Source: Streptomycetales bacterium | Lineage (GTDB): Bacteria; Actinomycetota; Actinomycetes; Prado026 | Direction of reading: 5' to 3' | NCBI GenBank assembly: GCA_025361995.1 | Contig: JANYIP010000085.1 | Coordinates: forward strand, 1 to 12,181 | DNA: 12,181 bases | Shown here: in pieces, positions 5,086 through 12,178 of the stretch | Layout of the letters: every line of letters starts with the position of its first letter | Numbering within the stretch: the stretch's first letter is position 1 | Notes under the pieces: generated by a model | The model's database searches: none | The model's input: only the letters and a program-made list of their open reading frames with translations | Told to the model about the DNA's origin: nothing | Translations under genes and position numbers: made by a program

Positions 5086-6729
5086 ATGACCGTGCACCCG
5101 CGCGCCGGCCAGCTCGCGCTGGCGTCCGACCTCGTCGACGTCGCACGCCTGGTCACCGCCTACTACTCCGAGCACCCAGACCCCGGCATGCCGAGCCAGG
5201 CGGTGGCGTTCGGGACGTCTGGGCACCGGGGTTCGTCGCTCGCTGTGGCGTTCAACGAGGACCACATCGTGGCCACCAGCCAGGCGATCTGCGAGTACCG
5301 GGCCCGGGTCGGCACCGACGGGCCGCTCTTCCTCGGCAAGGACACCCATGCCCTGTCCGAGCCGGCCTGGGTCAGTGCGCTCGAGGTGTTCGCCGCCAAC
5401 GGCGTGACCGTCCTGGTGGACAGCCGCGACGCGTACACCCCGACCCCGGCCGTGTCGCTGGCGATCCTCGTCCACAACCGCGGGCGCGCCAACGGGCTCG
5501 CCGACGGGGTGGTCGTGACGCCGTCCCACAACCCGCCGACCGACGGCGGGTTCAAGTACAACCCGCCGGACGGTGGGCCGGCCGGCAGCGACATCACCGG
5601 CTGGATCCAGGACCGGGCCAACGCACTGCTGGCCGCCGGGCTCGACGGGGTCAGGCGCATGCCGCTGGCCCGCGCCCGGGCCGCCGACACCACGAGCGGG
5701 TACGACTACCTCGGTACCTACGTCGACGACCTGCCGTCGGTCGTGGACCTCGAGGCCGTCAGGGTCGCCGGGGTGCGCATCGGCGCCGACCCCCTCGGCG
5801 GGGCAAGCGTCGACTACTGGGGCGTCATCGCCGAGCGGTACCACCTCGACCTCACCGTCGTGAACCCGCTGGTGGACCCGACCTGGCGGTTCATGCACCT
5901 GGACTGGGACGGCAAGATCCGGATGGACTGCTCGTCGCCGTACGCCATGGCCGGCCTGATCGAGCGCCGGGCCGAGTACGACCTCTCCACCGGGAACGAC
6001 GCCGACTCTGACCGGCACGGCATCGTGACCCCGGATGCCGGGCTGCTCAACCCCAACCACTACCTGGCCGTCGCGATCGAGTACCTGTTCTCGCACCGGC
6101 CCGGCTGGTCGCCGCGCGCCGCCATCGGCAAGACGCTCGTCAGCTCCGGGATGATCGACCGGGTCGCGGCCGGGCTGGGTCGGCGCCTGGTCGAGGTACC
6201 CGTCGGTTTCAAGTGGTTCGTCCCAGGGCTGCTCGACGGGTCAGTCGCCTTCGGCGGCGAGGAGAGTGCGGGCGCTTCGTTCCTGCGCCGTGACGGCTCC
6301 GTCTGGACCACCGACAAGGACGGTCTGCTGCTGTGCCTGCTGGCCGCCGAGATCACTGCGACGACGGGTACCTCGCCGGGCGAGCACTACCGCCGGCTGG
6401 TCGAACGGTACGGCGACCCGGCGTACGCCCGGGTGGATGCCCCCGCGACCCGCGAGGAGAAGGCGGTGCTCGCCCGGCTGGCCCCCGAGCAGGTGACCGC
6501 GACCTCGCTGGCGGGCGAGCCCATCACCGCCAAGCTGACGACAGCAGCGGGCAACGGAGCTGCCATCGGCGGCCTCAAGGTGACGACCCAGTCCGGCTGG
6601 TTCGCAGCCCGGCCGAGCGGGACCGAGGACGTGTACAAGATCTATGCCGAGAGCTTCCTGGGCGCCGACCACCTCGCGCTCATCCAGTCCGAGGCCCGCG
6701 ACGTCGTCTCCGCCGCCCTGGCCACCTAA
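5086..6729 (+). CDS. pgm: Alpha-D-phosphoglucomutase
   Basis: Cytosolic enzyme (EC 5.4.2.2) interconverting glucose 1-phosphate and glucose 6-phosphate, linking glycolysis to glycogen, trehalose and nucleotide-sugar synthesis. The 547 residues match the E. coli Pgm type closely. All four active-site elements are present: the phosphoserine loop TPSHNPP (Ser147), the metal-binding loop GNDADSDRHG (Asp305, Asp307, Asp309), the sugar-binding loop GGEESAG (390-396) and the C-terminal phosphate-binding loop RPSGTEDVYK (509-518). The N-terminal substrate motif FGTSGHRGS sits at 42-50. The start at 5086 begins MTVHPRAGQLA, the normal N-terminus. An in-frame ATG at 5029 would run through the tetR operators and is rejected. 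It is divergent from tetR-MFS across 77 bp and convergent with the PH-domain gene. Confidence 0.97.
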   Translation: MTVHPRAGQLALASDLVDVARLVTAYYSEHPDPGMPSQAVAFGTSGHRGSSLAVAFNEDHIVATSQAICEYRARVGTDGPLFLGKDTHALSEPAWVSALEVFAANGVTVLVDSRDAYTPTPAVSLAILVHNRGRANGLADGVVVTPSHNPPTDGGFKYNPPDGGPAGSDITGWIQDRANALLAAGLDGVRRMPLARARAADTTSGYDYLGTYVDDLPSVVDLEAVRVAGVRIGADPLGGASVDYWGVIAERYHLDLTVVNPLVDPTWRFMHLDWDGKIRMDCSSPYAMAGLIERRAEYDLSTGNDADSDRHGIVTPDAGLLNPNHYLAVAIEYLFSHRPGWSPRAAIGKTLVSSGMIDRVAAGLGRRLVEVPVGFKWFVPGLLDGSVAFGGEESAGASFLRRDGSVWTTDKDGLLLCLLAAEITATTGTSPGEHYRRLVERYGDPAYARVDAPATREEKAVLARLAPEQVTATSLAGEPITAKLTTAAGNGAAIGGLKVTTQSGWFAARPSGTEDVYKIYAESFLGADHLALIQSEARDVVSAALAT

Positions 6730-6734
6730 CCCTG

Positions 6735-6798
6735 CGTTGATCATGGACTTGTGGCCCTTGTCGATCATGGAACAGGGGCCGCTACCCCATGATCAACG
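6735..6798. repeat. Two-tier palindromic element between convergent genes (possible bidirectional terminator)
   Basis: The outer arms CGTTGATCATGG (6735-6746) and CCATGATCAACG (6787-6798) pair perfectly over 12 bp. Inside, GTGGCCCTTGT (6751-6761) and ACAGGGGCCGC (6772-6782) pair over 11 bp with two G-T wobbles, leaving the loop CGATCATGGA. The GATCATGGA of the left outer arm (6739-6747) recurs in this loop (6763-6771). The element begins 6 bp after the pgm stop and contains the TGA (6793-6795) and last codon of the minus-strand PH-domain gene. It would form the same structure in both transcripts. The layout suggests a dispersed REP- or MITE-like unit. Confidence 0.75.
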
Positions 6799-8346
6799 AG
6801 GGCTGCGGGGCGGAGCGGGAGCGAGGAAGGGGGCGAGGAGGCCGGGTACGGCGTCCTCGGCGCAGTCCAGTGCCTCGCGCAGGGGTACGTCAGGCACGTG
6901 GTACGCCCCGTGCCCGCCCGCCGTGGTTGCCGTCAGGGTGGCGAGCCCGGCCCGACGCTGGAAGAACGTCTGCTTGAGCCGCCAGCCGATGATCCCGTCC
7001 GTACGCAGGGCCGCGGTACGGCGGTCGATGGACCCGTGCCGGGTCACGAGGTACCCAGCGACGACGGTGTGCCCGAGCGAGCGGTAGCGGTCGCGGGCCA
7101 CCACGGCCGCTATCGGGACGAGCAGCGCCGCCAGCCACCACGGCCAGTTCGGCAGCGCGCCGAGCACCCGGAGCACGACGAAGACGGCGAGCACGACGAC
7201 GGCCGCAGCCAGCGCCCGGAGGTAGCGGCGCCGGCGCGCGGCCGGACCGTGCATCCGCAGCGCCGCTGTGGTCGGGTCGGTGGTCCCGAGCACCAGTGCG
7301 GCCACCCGGTGGGTCAGCGCGAGCGGGGCTGGCGGCTGCAGCAGCTCGCCGCCCTTGTCGCTCCCACGGTCCTCGCGCATCCCGGTGGCGATGGCCACCA
7401 GCCGGGCCCCGGTGACCAGGCGCAGCAGCAACGGTTCGCGGATCTCCACGCCGCGCAGCCGTCGCTCCTCGAGAGAGACCGACCGTGAGGTGAGCAGGCC
7501 ACGCTGCACGTGCAGCGAGCCGCCAGGGTGCCTGGTCAGCCGGAAGCCCCAGAAGGCGAGCAGGTACCCGGCGGTCGAGAACGCCGACGCCAGCAGGACC
7601 AGGATCACCAGCACGGCCAACGCCAGCAGCGGCAGGGACGTACGCGACAGCACCCCGGCGAAGGAGCGCACTTCGCCCACCCGCCCGGGATCGATGTGCG
7701 CCTCGTTGAGCAGGTGGAACACATACCCGGTGATGGCGCCGACCGTCGCGAGGCCGGAGAGGGTGAAGGGCGCGAAGCGGACCCAGGCGGGGTCGAACTC
7801 GGACAGCATCACCTCGGCCGGCGCAGAGTACGGCGCCGGGTAGGCAGTCGCGTCCTGGGTCGGGTGCCGGGTCGGGTCGGCCGCCGGAGAAGCCGCTGCA
7901 ACGGGGGCGTTCTGCCGGTGCAGCAGCTCGCTGCGCAGCGCCCTCGCCTCGCCGGCAGAGACGGCATCCAGCCGGAGCTCGTCGTGCTTGCCCTTGTCCT
8001 GGCGCCCGGTGCCGATCTTGACGACCGCCACGCGCAGGAGGCGGTGCATCACGCTGGCGGTGACGTCGACGCTGCGGACCCGGTCCAGCGGGACCGCGAC
8101 GTGCCGGCGGCGCAGCAGGCCGGTCCGCAGCTCGACCTGTGTGTCGGTGATCCGGTACCGCGTGGTGAACCAGTGCATGATCCCGGCGAGGACCACCAGG
8201 GCGGCGGCGGCGACACTGATCCACTGGCCCGGTCCGTCGCCGCTGCCGGAGAAGAAGACGACGAGCAGTGGTACTGCCGCCCGGATCAGCCCCTCGATCG
8301 GCCGGATCGCGAGCACCCGCGGGTCGAGCCGGCGCCAGTCGTTCAC
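6793..8346 (-). CDS. YdbT-like membrane protein with three bacterial PH domains
   Basis: A membrane protein of 517 residues resembling Bacillus YdbT. Three helix pairs each precede a bacterial PH (bPH_2) domain. Helices about 17-58 lead to domain one (RYRITDTQVELRTGLLRRRHVAVPLDRVRSVDV, about 64-145). Helices about 195-270 lead to domain two (FRLTRHPGGSLHVQRGLLTSRSVSLEERRLRGVEI). Helices about 385-425 lead to domain three (GYLVTRHGSIDRRTAALRTDGIIGW). A Pro/Ala-rich linker (about 150-175) joins parts one and two. The GTG start overlaps the stop of the preceding YdbS-like gene (GTGA, 8343-8346). In Bacillus the ydbST pair is linked to resistance to certain antimicrobial peptides; transferring that role is inference. 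The last codon and stop lie inside the palindromic element at 6735-6798. Confidence 0.88.
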   Translation of the reverse strand: MNDWRRLDPRVLAIRPIEGLIRAAVPLLVVFFSGSGDGPGQWISVAAAALVVLAGIMHWFTTRYRITDTQVELRTGLLRRRHVAVPLDRVRSVDVTASVMHRLLRVAVVKIGTGRQDKGKHDELRLDAVSAGEARALRSELLHRQNAPVAAASPAADPTRHPTQDATAYPAPYSAPAEVMLSEFDPAWVRFAPFTLSGLATVGAITGYVFHLLNEAHIDPGRVGEVRSFAGVLSRTSLPLLALAVLVILVLLASAFSTAGYLLAFWGFRLTRHPGGSLHVQRGLLTSRSVSLEERRLRGVEIREPLLLRLVTGARLVAIATGMREDRGSDKGGELLQPPAPLALTHRVAALVLGTTDPTTAALRMHGPAARRRRYLRALAAAVVVLAVFVVLRVLGALPNWPWWLAALLVPIAAVVARDRYRSLGHTVVAGYLVTRHGSIDRRTAALRTDGIIGWRLKQTFFQRRAGLATLTATTAGGHGAYHVPDVPLREALDCAEDAVPGLLAPFLAPAPPRSPR

Positions 8347-8834
8347 GTACCGTCCCCGCCGGTCCCCGTGGTCAGCTCGTCGGCCAGCCGGGCCGCTGTC
8401 ACCGCGTCGAGCCCGTGGATCTTCAGCGGTCCCGCCGCCGATGCGGTCGTGATGGTCACCTTGGTCAGGCCGAACAGCTGCTCGAGCGGGCCACGCTCGG
8501 TGTCGACGGTCTGGATCCGCGAGATCGGGGCCACCCGCCGCTCGACGGTGAACCAGCCTGACTGGGTGTACAGGGCCTGGTCGGTGACCTCCCAGCGGTG
8601 CACCCGGAAGCGCCAGCGCGGCATGACCAGGACGTGCAGCGCCCCGACGACGGCCTCGACGACCGTCGCTACGACTAACCAGGTCGGGTGGTCCGGGGCC
8701 ACCACGATGATCACGACGAGCGGGACCAGGACGACCAGCCAGCCGGCGCCTGCCCGGACGGCCCAGTAGGTCATCGCCCGACGGCTGACCTGCTCACGCG
8801 GGGGTCTCAGCTGTTGGGTCGGCTCGGTGGTCAC
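8343..8834 (-). CDS. YdbS-like membrane protein with one bacterial PH domain
   Basis: A 163-residue partner of the downstream YdbT-like protein. Two membrane helices (about 24-45 and 52-70) precede a single bPH_2 domain with the typical signature WEVTDQALYTQSGWFTVERRVAPISRIQTVDTERGPLEQLFGL (split here: WEVTDQALYTQSGWFTVERR and VAPISRIQTVDTERGPLEQL, about 81-125). The gene ends in a GTGA overlap with the YdbT-like gene. The start chosen is GTG at 8832-8834; an ATG at 8775-8777 (residue 20) would still keep both helices. The gap to the upstream histidine kinase is 58 bp, short enough for cotranscription but holding a hairpin. Function in actinobacteria is not established. Confidence 0.85.
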   Translation of the reverse strand: MTTEPTQQLRPPREQVSRRAMTYWAVRAGAGWLVVLVPLVVIIVVAPDHPTWLVVATVVEAVVGALHVLVMPRWRFRVHRWEVTDQALYTQSGWFTVERRVAPISRIQTVDTERGPLEQLFGLTKVTITTASAAGPLKIHGLDAVTAARLADELTTGTGGDGT

Positions 8835-8866
8835 GGCCTAACCCTGCCCGATGCCACGACCGGGTA

Positions 8867-8891
8867 CGTGCGGCGGCCCAGCCGGCGCACG
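8867..8891 (-). terminator. Hairpin between the histidine kinase and YdbS-like genes
   Basis: CGTGCGGCGG (8867-8876) and CCGGCGCACG (8882-8891) pair over 10 positions with one mismatch and a 5-nt loop, directly after the kinase stop codon. No T-run follows on the minus strand, so it may be a partial terminator or an RNA-processing site rather than a full stop. Confidence 0.35.
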
Positions 8892-8892
8892 C

Positions 8893-9903
8893 TCAGGTCA
8901 GTGCCGGGAGGCGTACTTCGAAGCGGCAGCCGCCGTCGACGTTGTGGACGCCGATCTCGCCGTGGTGCGCCTCGACGATGCCCCGGGCGATCGCCAGCCC
9001 GAGCCCGGCGCCGCCGTCAGGTCCGGGAGTACGCGCCGGCTGGCCGCGCCAGGCGACCTCGAAGACGTGCGGAAGGTCGTCCTCGGGGATGCCTCCGCAG
9101 GAGTCGGTCACCGACAAGACTGCGCCGCCGGCCTCGCTGCGTACCGACACGTCGACCACGCCGTCGGCCGGGGTGTGCCGGATCGCGTTGACCACCAGGT
9201 TGCCCAGCGCCCGGTGCAGCTCTCGCTCGTCCGCGTTCACGGGTACGGGCGCGGCCGCGCTGCCGGTCAGGCGCACGCCGCGGGCTTGCGCGAAGGGGTG
9301 GGCGCCGGCCAGTGCATCCGACACGACATCGGCCAGGGACACCTGCTCCAGGGTCAGGCGCAGTGCACCGGCCTGGATCCGGGAGAGCTCGAAGAGGTCG
9401 TCGACCAGGGAGGAGAGGCGGTCGACCTCGATCCGGATCTGCCGGTGGTAGCGGGCTGGGTCCTCGGCGACGCCGTCCTCCAGCGACTCGGCCATCGCGC
9501 GCAGCCCGGCCAGCGGGGAGCGCAGGTCGTGCGAGACCCAGGCCACCAGGTCGCGCCGGCCCGCCTCGAGGAGACGCTCGCGCGCGCGGACCTCGGCCTC
9601 GGCCATGGCCCGGGTCTGCAGGTCGCGCACCCGGGAGCTGAGCAGCAGGCCGATGAAGAGTGCGACCACGCCGGACGCCGCGCAGATGATCAGGGCGACG
9701 TGGAAGTCGTGCGGGGACAGGAACATGTTCCAGGCCGCGGCCACCACCCCCGCGGTGAATGCCAGCACGCTGGTCACGGCCGGGACCACGGCGGCGGCAC
9801 CGATCCGGCGCCGGGCCAGGAGCCGGAAGGCGATGTACCCGAGCAGGCCCACGCCGGCGGCGGCTGCCGCGCTGAGGCCGATGACCTGCATCAGCGACGT
9901 CAT
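8893..9903 (-). CDS. Sensor histidine kinase with a minimal extracytoplasmic loop
   Basis: Membrane sensor kinase of 336 residues. Three hydrophobic helices (about 7-29, 34-58, 69-90) are joined by short loops, and no separate sensor domain is present. The dimerisation helix carries the phospho-acceptor His125 in WVSHDLRSPLAGLR. The ATPase domain has the N box NLVVNAIRHTP (Asn239), a G1 box DSCGGIP (Asp267, with Cys269 where Gly is usual), an F box LPHVFEVAWR and a G2 box GGAGLGLAIARGIVEAH. The ATG overlaps the stop of the response regulator (ATGA, 9900-9903), so the two are a cognate pair. The upstream molybdoenzyme and cytochrome genes suggest that it senses a redox or envelope signal through the membrane. 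Signal not established. Confidence 0.94.
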   Translation of the reverse strand: MTSLMQVIGLSAAAAAGVGLLGYIAFRLLARRRIGAAAVVPAVTSVLAFTAGVVAAAWNMFLSPHDFHVALIICAASGVVALFIGLLLSSRVRDLQTRAMAEAEVRARERLLEAGRRDLVAWVSHDLRSPLAGLRAMAESLEDGVAEDPARYHRQIRIEVDRLSSLVDDLFELSRIQAGALRLTLEQVSLADVVSDALAGAHPFAQARGVRLTGSAAAPVPVNADERELHRALGNLVVNAIRHTPADGVVDVSVRSEAGGAVLSVTDSCGGIPEDDLPHVFEVAWRGQPARTPGPDGGAGLGLAIARGIVEAHHGEIGVHNVDGGCRFEVRLPALT

Positions 9904-10685
9904 GGGTTCAGCCGCTCTGCGCGGTCTGCCGGCTCCGCCGTGCCTGCCGGCTCCGCTGTCTCTGGATCCCAGCGGTAGCCGACACCCCAGACCGTGGCCA
10001 GGCGTACCGGGTTCGAGGGGTCGGTCTCGACCTTCTCGCGCAGGCGCCGCACGTGCACCGTGACCGTGGACTGGTCACCGAACTCCCAGCCCCACACCCG
10101 CTGCATGAGCGCCGCGCGGGTGAACGCCTGGCCCGGGTGGGCGAGGAAGAAGGCGAGCAGGTCGAACTCGCGTCCGGTCAGCGCCAGCGCCGCCCCGCCG
10201 AGCGTGGCCTGGTGGGCGGTGGGGTCGAGGACCAGCGCACCGTCGCGGAGCTCGGCCGGGCCGCCGCCTCGTCCGTCGCGCTCGGCCGAGGTCGCCTGCA
10301 CACTGCCCGACCCGGCTCGGCGCAGCACCGACTCGACCCGGAGGACGAGCTCGCGCGGACTGAACGGCTTGGTGACGTAGTCGTCGGCACCGACCTCGAG
10401 GCCGAGCACCCGGTCGGACTCCTCACCGCGTGCGGTGAGCATGATGACGGGCAGGTCCGGCCGGTGGCTGCGGAGCCGGCGGCACACCTCGAGGCCGTCG
10501 ATCCCGGGAAGCATCAGGTCGAGGATCACCAGGTGAGGCGGGTCGGCGGCCGCGGCTGCCAGGGCAGTGGGGCCGTCGCCGGCGTGGGTGGCCTCCATGC
10601 CGAACCTGCGCAGGTACGCGAGGACCACCTCGGCCACGGTCGGGTCGTCGTCGACCACCAAGATCCGTGGGGCGGGTGCGGTCAC
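9900..10685 (-). CDS. OmpR/PhoB-family response regulator
   Basis: DNA-binding response regulator of 261 residues. The receiver domain (about 7-120) has the acidic pair Asp13/Asp14, phospho-acceptor Asp56 (VILDLMLPG), Thr84 and Lys106 (TKPFSPREL). A Gly/Ala-rich linker leads to an OmpR-type winged helix (about 150-245) with LTGREFDLLAFFLAHPGQAF, the recognition helix QSTVTVHVRRLREKVE and the closing VWGVGYRW. The start is GTG at 10683-10685. It overlaps the stop of the cytochrome gene (GTGA) and places the receiver at the N-terminus; longer in-frame starts would add 82 residues read out of frame from the cytochrome gene. The C-terminus ends in a short acidic tail with an 18-bp repeat (AEPAGTAEPAD). 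Likely controls the operon it lies in. Confidence 0.95.
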   Translation of the reverse strand: MTAPAPRILVVDDDPTVAEVVLAYLRRFGMEATHAGDGPTALAAAAADPPHLVILDLMLPGIDGLEVCRRLRSHRPDLPVIMLTARGEESDRVLGLEVGADDYVTKPFSPRELVLRVESVLRRAGSGSVQATSAERDGRGGGPAELRDGALVLDPTAHQATLGGAALALTGREFDLLAFFLAHPGQAFTRAALMQRVWGWEFGDQSTVTVHVRRLREKVETDPSNPVRLATVWGVGYRWDPETAEPAGTAEPADRAERLNP

Positions 10686-11365
10686 GGGCGCGGGCTCGGC
10701 TGCTTGGGCTGATCGGGTTGTTTCGCGACGGGCTCGAGGGCCTCCTGCTCGGCTGCCCAGGCGCTGTGCTCGCGCCGGGCCCAGCCGACCGGAACCTTGC
10801 CGGTCCGCATGCCGACCCGCGCGTGCGGGTCCTTGGCGGCGAACCACAGGTGGCCGATGACCACCAGGCCGATCCCGAGCGCGAGCCAGTCGTGCACGAA
10901 GGTCGCCCCGGTGCGCCAGGTCAGCGGCCACAGCCGGGTGAAGTGCATGATCACGCCGGTCCCCAGCATCACCAGGACCGCCCCGACGGTGAACGAGCCG
11001 TTGAGCTTCTGGCCTGCGTTGAACTTGCCCACCGGGATCTTCCCAGACCGCCGCTGCTTCGAGCGCAGCCAGGCCCAGTCGAGCGAGGTGAAACGGTTCA
11101 TCCGTCGAGTGTCCAGCCGCAGCGTCGCCGATCGTGCCCAGCCGACGAGCAGGGGCAGCGGGAGCGTGTACCCGGTGTAGACGTGGATCTGCTCCACCAG
11201 ATGCCTGCGCCCGATCAGCTGCTCCAGCGGGGCGAAGTACAGCACCGCGGCGGTCGCGATGAGGATGCCCATCTGGGCGGCCAGCACCCAGTGCACCCAG
11301 CGCTCCCCCCGGGTGAAGCGGTGCAGCATCCTGCGCGGGTCGGGCCGGTCAGGTGACTGGGGCAT
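10682..11365 (-). CDS. Cytochrome b561/formate-dehydrogenase-gamma-like membrane b-type cytochrome
   Basis: A membrane cytochrome of about 227 residues, probably passing electrons between the quinone pool and the neighbouring molybdoenzyme. Four hydrophobic helices fit the b561/FdnI fold. Candidate haem-ligand histidines lie in RGERWVHWVLAAQ (His25), QIHVYTGYTLPLP, VIMHFTRLWPL, TFVHDWLALG and VIGHLWFAAKDPHARVG. The start is uncertain. I take the ATG at 11363-11365 (GGA 7 nt upstream, 17-bp overlap with the molybdoenzyme gene). Alternatives are 11398 (longer overlap) and 11329 (19-bp gap). It ends in a GTGA overlap with the response regulator. The C-terminal tail is Pro/Gln-rich. The role as the molybdoenzyme's electron partner is inferred from adjacency. 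Confidence 0.85.
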   Translation of the reverse strand: MPQSPDRPDPRRMLHRFTRGERWVHWVLAAQMGILIATAAVLYFAPLEQLIGRRHLVEQIHVYTGYTLPLPLLVGWARSATLRLDTRRMNRFTSLDWAWLRSKQRRSGKIPVGKFNAGQKLNGSFTVGAVLVMLGTGVIMHFTRLWPLTWRTGATFVHDWLALGIGLVVIGHLWFAAKDPHARVGMRTGKVPVGWARREHSAWAAEQEALEPVAKQPDQPKQPSPRP

Positions 11366-12110
11366 CGTCTCGTCCGTTCGACTTGCCGATCCAGCCATCG
11401 ACGTCGTACCCGTAGTTCTCCCAGTAGCCGGGCACGACCTTGTCGGACAGCTCGATGCTGCCCAGCCACTTGATGGACTTGTAGCCGTACATCGGGGCGA
11501 CGTAGAGCCGCACCGGGCCGCCGTGCGACTTGGTCACCGGGGCACCCAGCATGTGGGTGGCGACGATCGTGTCGGTGCCGGTTGCCTGGTCGAGCGAGAG
11601 CGACTCCGTGTACACGCCGTCGAACGAGCCGAAGAGGACGGCCTTGGCCGCGTCCTGCACTCCGGCCACGTCGAGCAGGTGGCTCAGCGAGACCCCGGAC
11701 CAGTGCACAGCCGGCACCCGCCAGCCGGTCACGCACTGGAAGTCCTTGACCAGGGTGGTCTGCGTCATCGCGGCCAGGTCGGCGTACGTCAAGGTCATCG
11801 GCTTGTCGACCAGGCCCTTGACGGTGAGCTTGTACGCCGCGGTGGACTCAACCGGCTCGTCGCCGGTGACCGAGTAGTAGCGGAACCCGTTGGTGCCGGG
11901 CAGCAACGAGGTGAGGCCGGTGGGGTCCCGGCTGGCGACCGCGTTGATGCCGTTCTGCACGGTCTTGCCGGTCAGGACGCCGAGCACCCCGAGGCCGAGC
12001 ATGCCCAGCACCACCCGACGACCGACCGGCGTACCGGGGACGGCGGGAGGCTTCGGCTCAGTCGGGGCGCTCACTCCTCCATGGCACCACCCTTTGCCCG
12101 AGGTGACCAT
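11349..12110 (-). CDS. Tat-exported molybdopterin-dependent oxidoreductase (sulfite oxidase / MsrP fold)
   Basis: An extracytoplasmic molybdenum-cofactor enzyme, 253 residues from the ATG at 12110. A twin-arginine signal or anchor (GRRVVLGMLGLGVLGVL, about 30-46) precedes an oxidoreductase molybdopterin-binding domain. The cofactor cysteine is Cys126 in KDFQCVTGWRVPAVHWSGVSL, the sulfite-oxidase-fold signature. Later blocks are HGGPVRLYVAPMYGYKSIKWLGSIEL and a C-terminal GYWENYGYD. The protein is shorter than E. coli MsrP (about 330 residues). Members oxidise sulfite or reduce S- or N-oxides such as methionine sulfoxide; the substrate cannot be read here. The start is doubtful. A GTG at 12072-12074 is an alternative but has GGAGGA directly abutting it. 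It heads a cytochrome, regulator and kinase operon. Confidence 0.88.
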   Translation of the reverse strand: MVTSGKGWCHGGVSAPTEPKPPAVPGTPVGRRVVLGMLGLGVLGVLTGKTVQNGINAVASRDPTGLTSLLPGTNGFRYYSVTGDEPVESTAAYKLTVKGLVDKPMTLTYADLAAMTQTTLVKDFQCVTGWRVPAVHWSGVSLSHLLDVAGVQDAAKAVLFGSFDGVYTESLSLDQATGTDTIVATHMLGAPVTKSHGGPVRLYVAPMYGYKSIKWLGSIELSDKVVPGYWENYGYDVDGWIGKSNGRDDAPVT

Positions 12111-12141
12111 GTCGGCGGGCGCTTTGGATGGTTACGAATCC

Positions 12142-12178
12142 CTGACAAGTTCGCCGGGTCTGGTAGACACGCGCCGTG
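12142..12178 (+). promoter_or_regulatory. Divergent leaderless promoter and GTG start at the right edge
   Basis: CTGACA (12142-12147), a 16-bp spacer and TAGACA (12164-12169) are followed by 6 nt and then GTG (12176-12178) and AAC. The geometry equals the leaderless starts of tetR and the lacI-type gene. It predicts a plus-strand gene beyond the window, divergent from the molybdoenzyme. Only two codons are visible. Confidence 0.4.

Noticed and set aside
5005..6096. 363-codon minus-strand frame opposite pgm
   Set aside because: It has a Val/Gly/Arg-rich shadow composition and lies across a phosphoglucomutase with every active-site motif intact.
6735..6798. Reading the pgm/ydbT-like palindrome as an insertion sequence end or attachment site
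   Set aside because: No transposase, integrase or target duplication is visible nearby. Only a non-autonomous palindrome is supported.
7510..9978. Long plus-strand frames (7510-8769 and 8851-9978) opposite the PH-domain and kinase genes
   Set aside because: The minus strand carries conserved PH-domain and histidine-kinase motifs with coupled starts. The plus-strand products match nothing and are low-complexity.
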